From contig SKKZ01000109.1 in assembly GCA_007123455.1 (NCBI GenBank), positions 1 to 9,061 on the forward strand: a stretch of DNA of 9,061 nucleotides. Reading direction: 5' to 3'. The stretch comes from Coriobacteriia bacterium. Lineage in GTDB: Bacteria; Actinomycetota; Coriobacteriia; Anaerosomatales; SLCP01. Made by a program: the position numbers and the translations under genes. This document shows, piece after piece, positions 6,127 to 9,061 of this stretch; within the stretch, counting starts at the first letter, position 1, and every line of letters begins with the position of its first letter. The notes beneath the pieces were generated by a model, which searched no databases, had not been told where the DNA came from, and saw nothing but the letters and a program-made list of their open reading frames with translations.

Positions 6127-7113
6127 CTACGGCATAACGAGCACAAGATCCTCGTAGGTCAGCGGTGTGGTAAGCGTACCCTTGTCACGCATCCATTCGA
6201 GGACCGAATCGACCTGTGCGGCGGTCGGGATCTGTGCTGCCGGATACTGGTTGATGCGGTACGTATCCTTGATCGGCTCCGGCAGGCGCGCCTGTTCGAC
6301 GAGCAGTTCACGCCACGCATCCGGATTCTCGTTGACGATCTCCGCACCCGCATCCCACGCCTTTAGCAGCGCAGACATAGTATCCACGCCCCCGATCTCC
6401 GAAAGGTACTCGTCGGAGAAGGCAAGGACGGTCTGCGAGAGGTTCTCGCCGGTGGTGTCGTCGGCAAGCAGGATGGCACCCTCGTGCTCGGCGAGGCTCA
6501 ACAGCGGCTCGGGCAGCGCGGCGGCCTTGAGCTGGCCCTGCATGAGCAAGTCGTAACGCACCGGGACCTTGGGCACCGCCTCGACCACGACGTCATCAGC
6601 AGGCACACCTGCCTGGCGCATGAGGCCGTCGAGGACATACTCCTGGATGGTATTGGATGAGGTCCCGACCGGGACACCAGCGAGCGCGACGATGTCCGTA
6701 TAGCCGGAATCCGGAGCCGCGACGATGCCGAACCGACCCTCGGCGGGGGTGGCGCCGAGCATGATCGTGGCGATGGTGACCGGCGTCCCGGCCGCCTCAA
6801 GCTGTGCAGCGGCGATGATGTCGCCCATGAATGCATCGATCTCACCGGCAACGAACGCAGTGTCACGCTCCTGCGCGGCCTGGAACGTCACTATCTCGAC
6901 GGAATCGAGACCGTACTCCGCGAAGAGCCCCTGATCCTCGGCGACCCAGAGCGGCAGCATGTCCTCGGTCGGGAGCGTGCCGATCACCACCGGCTTGGGC
7001 TCTGCGACGCGCGGCTCACGTTCGGCATCGGTCTCAGCCTGCTGAGTGCAGCCTGTAAGGGTAGCCGCTCCGAGGGCAAGCGCGCATACGGCAGCGATGA
7101 TTCGTCGGTTCAT
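6127..7113 (-). CDS. ABC transporter substrate-binding lipoprotein, NitT/TauT-like
   Basis: This 328-residue extracytoplasmic binding protein starts with a lipoprotein signal: basic NRR, a hydrophobic core, then lipobox LTGC with Cys22 as the lipid-modified residue. The mature part opens with an acidic linker and VVIGTLPTEDMLPLWVAEDQ, followed by GEIDAFMGD and GVPVGTSSNTIQEYVLDGLM, the standard order for periplasmic-binding proteins of the nitrate/sulfonate/taurine/HMP class. The ATG at 7113 is chosen because AAGGAGG (7129-7123) lies nine bases upstream; the frame runs 15 codons further without such a signal. It stands 32 bases after the GNAT gene and directly before the ATPase. The TLPTED opening is not one I can tie to a known ligand. 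The candidates are small anions or pyrimidine-like compounds. Confidence 0.92.
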   Translation of the reverse strand: MNRRIIAAVCALALGAATLTGCTQQAETDAEREPRVAEPKPVVIGTLPTEDMLPLWVAEDQGLFAEYGLDSVEIVTFQAAQERDTAFVAGEIDAFMGDIIAAAQLEAAGTPVTIATIMLGATPAEGRFGIVAAPDSGYTDIVALAGVPVGTSSNTIQEYVLDGLMRQAGVPADDVVVEAVPKVPVRYDLLMQGQLKAAALPEPLLSLAEHEGAILLADDTTGENLSQTVLAFSDEYLSEIGGVDTMSALLKAWDAGAEIVNENPDAWRELLVEQARLPEPIKDTYRINQYPAAQIPTAAQVDSVLEWMRDKGTLTTPLTYEDLVLVMP

Positions 7114-7145
7114 CTGAGAATTCCTCCTTGTAAGGGCGACGTGTG

Positions 7146-7748
7146 CTACCCGGCACATACGGGGCGGCGAAGCCGCAACTCGTCGCGGGACGGAATGCCG
7201 GAGAAGCCCGCGACAGCGGCTCCGGCACGGTCGGCGAGCAGGCCGACGGCGACATCGTAGATCGCGAAACCGTGGCGCTGGTAGAAGTAGAGAAGCGATA
7301 CGTCATCGTTGGAGACCGCGACCCGGACCGCCGGCAAGCCGCGCTCTCGGGCGAAGTCGACGGCCGCACGCAGCAGTGCTGCGCCCACGCCCTTACCCTG
7401 ATACTCCGGATACACGGAGAGCAACACGATGACGAGTTCCCCGCCGTGGACTGCGGTCGAAAGAAGTCCGGCGAGCGCGCCATCCGCCTCGGCGATGAGG
7501 TTCTCTCCCGAAATGACATCGAAGGTCTGGTCGAACACGTCGATCTCTGTCTCGCCGAGAGCACGGTCGCAGATCTCCTCGATGTCGTGGCGATCATCGG
7601 CGTTCGCTGCCCGGACCACGAAATCGACCGCATCGGCAGGCTGATGCTCGGCGCAGGTCACAGTCATCCGGGCCTCGTTGAGCGGCAGGTCCTTGCCGCA
7701 CGTCGGGCAACGGTACTGTGGATATGGGAGCTCGAACTCTTCGACCAT
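7146..7748 (-). CDS. GNAT N-acetyltransferase with N-terminal zinc-ribbon
   Basis: The 200-residue protein begins with a short cysteine module: Cys14-Pro-Thr-Cys17, then Cys32 and His35, looking like a zinc knuckle. A GNAT domain follows from about residue 43 (VDFVVRAANADDRHDIEEICDR). The acetyl-CoA pyrophosphate loop is QGKGVG inside LSVYPEYQGKGVGAALL, and the C-terminal part carries LLYFYQRHGF, the usual beta-6/7 end of GNAT enzymes. The acceptor is unknown and could be a small molecule or a protein. The start is uncertain: ATGs at 7748, 7763 and 7799 are in frame and none has a clear ribosome-binding site. 7748 sits directly before the conserved-looking part. It is the first gene of the leftward cluster, 32 bases upstream of the lipoprotein, and diverges from the HAD gene. 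Confidence 0.87.
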   Translation of the reverse strand: MVEEFELPYPQYRCPTCGKDLPLNEARMTVTCAEHQPADAVDFVVRAANADDRHDIEEICDRALGETEIDVFDQTFDVISGENLIAEADGALAGLLSTAVHGGELVIVLLSVYPEYQGKGVGAALLRAAVDFARERGLPAVRVAVSNDDVSLLYFYQRHGFAIYDVAVGLLADRAGAAVAGFSGIPSRDELRLRRPVCAG

Positions 7749-7808
7749 CGTGACGCAAACCATCCCTTGGTCATCGTAGTGTCGGCGGTTCCGACGCATA
7801 CGGTACCC

Positions 7809-7814
7809 ATTATG
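7809..7814 (-). promoter_or_regulatory. Candidate -10 box for the leftward GNAT-ABC cluster
   Basis: Read on the minus strand this is CATAAT, five of six bases of the TATAAT consensus, in the divergent intergenic region. Initiation would be near 7802, upstream of the GNAT starts at 7763 and 7748. No good -35 hexamer is visible. Confidence 0.28.
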
Positions 7815-7856
7815 CCGCTTCGTCCGGTGCGACGCATCCGCGCCACCTCCCTGCGA

Positions 7857-7862
7857 TAGAAT
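7857..7862 (+). promoter_or_regulatory. Candidate -10 box for the HAD-folate ligase pair
   Basis: TAGAAT matches five of six bases of TATAAT and lies 38 bases before the ATG at 7901, giving a short leader that contains the GAGGAG at 7891-7896. The -35 region (about 7833-7840) does not match TTGACA, so this rests on the -10 alone. Confidence 0.33.
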
Positions 7863-7900
7863 GGCCCCTAGGATCCCCCGTCCAGAGGCCGAGGAGTGCC

Positions 7901-8803
7901 ATGCCTGTACCGCTGCCCGCACTCGAAGACCACCCCCTCAAAGATGCCGCTCTCCAGCGCGCGACCGTGCTCTACACGGACCTCGACGGGACGCTCCTCG
8001 CCCGCGGAGCACGTCTGCTCGCCGATGCCGCCGGAGAGCCCTGGCTCGGCACCGCCGAAGCGATCGTCGCCCTCAACCGCGCCGGCCTGACCTGCGTAGT
8101 GTGCTCGGGACGGAACCGTTGGCAGCTCATGGAGGTGTCGCGGCTGCTCGGCTGGGACTCCTATATCGCCGAGGTCGGCTGCGTGATCGTGCCCGGTCGT
8201 GGCGAGGAGCCCATCTACCACACCGGCTCCTGGGGCCCGGACGCCCTACACGGGGACGAGACGCCGTACGAAGCAATCACGCGTGTGGGCGCCCTCGACG
8301 TGCTCGCGCGCGTGTTTGCAGGAACGATCGAGGAGCACGCGCCGTGGCACCTCAACCGCGAGGCGACTCACGTATTGCGGGGCAATGTGCCCCTGGCGCA
8401 GGCGCAGGCCGCACTCGACACGCTCTCGCTCCCGGTGCGTATCGTCGACAACGGGATCATCCATCCGCCCGTGCATGGACTCATCGATGTCGACGAGGTC
8501 CATGCATACCATCTCATCCCGGACGGCGTGCATAAGAGCGACGCCATCGAACGCGACCTCACACGCCGCGGCCTGGGTCGCATGGATGCCTTAGCGGTGG
8601 GCGATTCCGCGACCGATGTCGAAATGGCCGACGCGGTCGGCCTCGGCGTACTCGTGGCCAACGCCCTCGATGACGAGCGTGTCGTCGAGTCCGCCGCAGG
8701 GCGGACGAATGTGGCTGTCACGCATGGCAAACGCGGTGAGGGGTGGACGGAGCTCGCCACGGCCTGGCTCACGGCTCGCAAGTCAGTGCAGGAGCCGTCA
8801 TGA
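7901..8803 (+). CDS. HAD-superfamily (type IIB) hydrolase, phosphatase-like
   Basis: This 300-residue cytoplasmic enzyme has all four HAD motifs. Motif I is DLDGT (residues 27-31), with Asp27 as nucleophile and Asp29 as acid/base. Motif II is Ser69 in VVCSGR. Motif III is Lys212 in GVHKSDAI. Motif IV is GDSATD (234-239), with Asp235 and Asp239 binding magnesium. The large cap between residues about 90 and 200 fits subclass IIB (Cof-like, sucrose-phosphatase or mannosyl-3-phosphoglycerate phosphatase types). Known members dephosphorylate sugar phosphates or related metabolites; the substrate here is not readable. GAGGAG at 7891-7896, four bases before the ATG, supports the start. It overlaps the next gene by 4 bases, so the two are co-translated. 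Confidence 0.9.
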   Translation: MPVPLPALEDHPLKDAALQRATVLYTDLDGTLLARGARLLADAAGEPWLGTAEAIVALNRAGLTCVVCSGRNRWQLMEVSRLLGWDSYIAEVGCVIVPGRGEEPIYHTGSWGPDALHGDETPYEAITRVGALDVLARVFAGTIEEHAPWHLNREATHVLRGNVPLAQAQAALDTLSLPVRIVDNGIIHPPVHGLIDVDEVHAYHLIPDGVHKSDAIERDLTRRGLGRMDALAVGDSATDVEMADAVGLGVLVANALDDERVVESAAGRTNVAVTHGKRGEGWTELATAWLTARKSVQEPS

Positions 8804-9061
8804 CCGAGCGGATCGGCAGCAAGCAGGCCGCACGCCTGAAGGGTCGTACAGCCCGTCAGGGTGTGCCTGCCGAAGAGCGCTCCGGGTACGCGGCTGCAGT
8901 CGCGGAACGGCTCCTCGCGCTGCCAGAGATCGCTGCAGCGCACACGATACTCGCATACGCCGCCACACCGGAGGAGATCGATACCGCTCCCGCTATCGCA
9001 GCGTTGCGTGAGCGCGGGGTCGTCATAGCCCTTCCCCGCGTCGCCGGACCTCAGAGATTGA
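8800..9061 (+). CDS. 5-formyltetrahydrofolate cyclo-ligase family protein, 3' truncated
   Basis: The reading frame stays open to the window end (87 full codons), so the C-terminal half is missing. The visible part follows the family pattern: an N-terminal basic helix with Lys8 and Arg12 (KQAARLKGR), a PAEERSGYAAAVAERLLALP segment, then HTILAYAATPEEIDT (about 48-62) and RGVVIALPRV (72-81). These correspond to the substrate-binding region and the central strands of methenyltetrahydrofolate synthetase. The enzyme converts 5-formyl-THF to 5,10-methenyl-THF using ATP. The ATG overlaps the HAD stop as ATGA, and GGAG at 8791-8794 is five bases upstream. The glycine-rich ATP-binding motif expected further on is outside the window. 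Confidence 0.88.
   Translation, partial: MTERIGSKQAARLKGRTARQGVPAEERSGYAAAVAERLLALPEIAAAHTILAYAATPEEIDTAPAIAALRERGVVIALPRVAGPQRL

Overview
The window looks like chromosomal DNA from a high-GC bacterium, most likely an actinobacterium. Coriobacteriia-like anaerobes would fit, but that is an inference from composition, codon use and gene content, not a recognised genome. Both ends cut through genes: an ABC1/UbiB-family kinase-like protein on the left and a 5-formyltetrahydrofolate cyclo-ligase-like protein on the right.

Layout. 1-2141 (+): a UbiB-like gene overlaps by 4 bases a small multi-pass membrane protein of the SfLAP/GAP (LysE-like) type. 2229-2304 (+): a complete tRNA-Arg(CCT) with an encoded CCA end. 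2305-2783: about 480 bases without a gene, holding a strong hairpin just after the tRNA, a cluster of nested inverted repeats near 2513-2603, and two overlapping, mutually exclusive hairpins just upstream of the next gene. 2784-3752 (+): a secreted, wall-anchored surface protein with a signal peptide, a domain of about 110 residues, 43 perfect Asp-Asp-Pro repeats and a C-terminal LPFTG sorting signal. It ends at a strong hairpin-plus-T terminator (3777-3809), which the convergent gene on the other strand may share.

3850-7748 (-): a probable co-directional cluster read right to left. It runs zinc-ribbon GNAT acetyltransferase, substrate-binding lipoprotein, ABC ATPase, ABC permease, then a phosphoribosyltransferase. 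The three transporter genes form a complete NitT/TauT-type (SsuABC-like) importer whose substrate cannot be read from sequence. The ATPase and permease overlap by 4 bases, and the ATPase start lies about 10 bases past the lipoprotein stop, so they are almost certainly co-translated. 7901-9061 (+): a HAD-IIB phosphatase and the folate cyclo-ligase, also with a 4-base overlap, diverge from the GNAT gene.

Most genes are ordinary housekeeping or transport genes. The unusual part is the tRNA-Arg to terminator segment (2305-3810). It contains a repeat-rich sortase substrate with internal exact duplications, preceded by a structured non-coding leader. It may be accessory DNA next to a tRNA gene, but no attachment-site duplication was found in the window.
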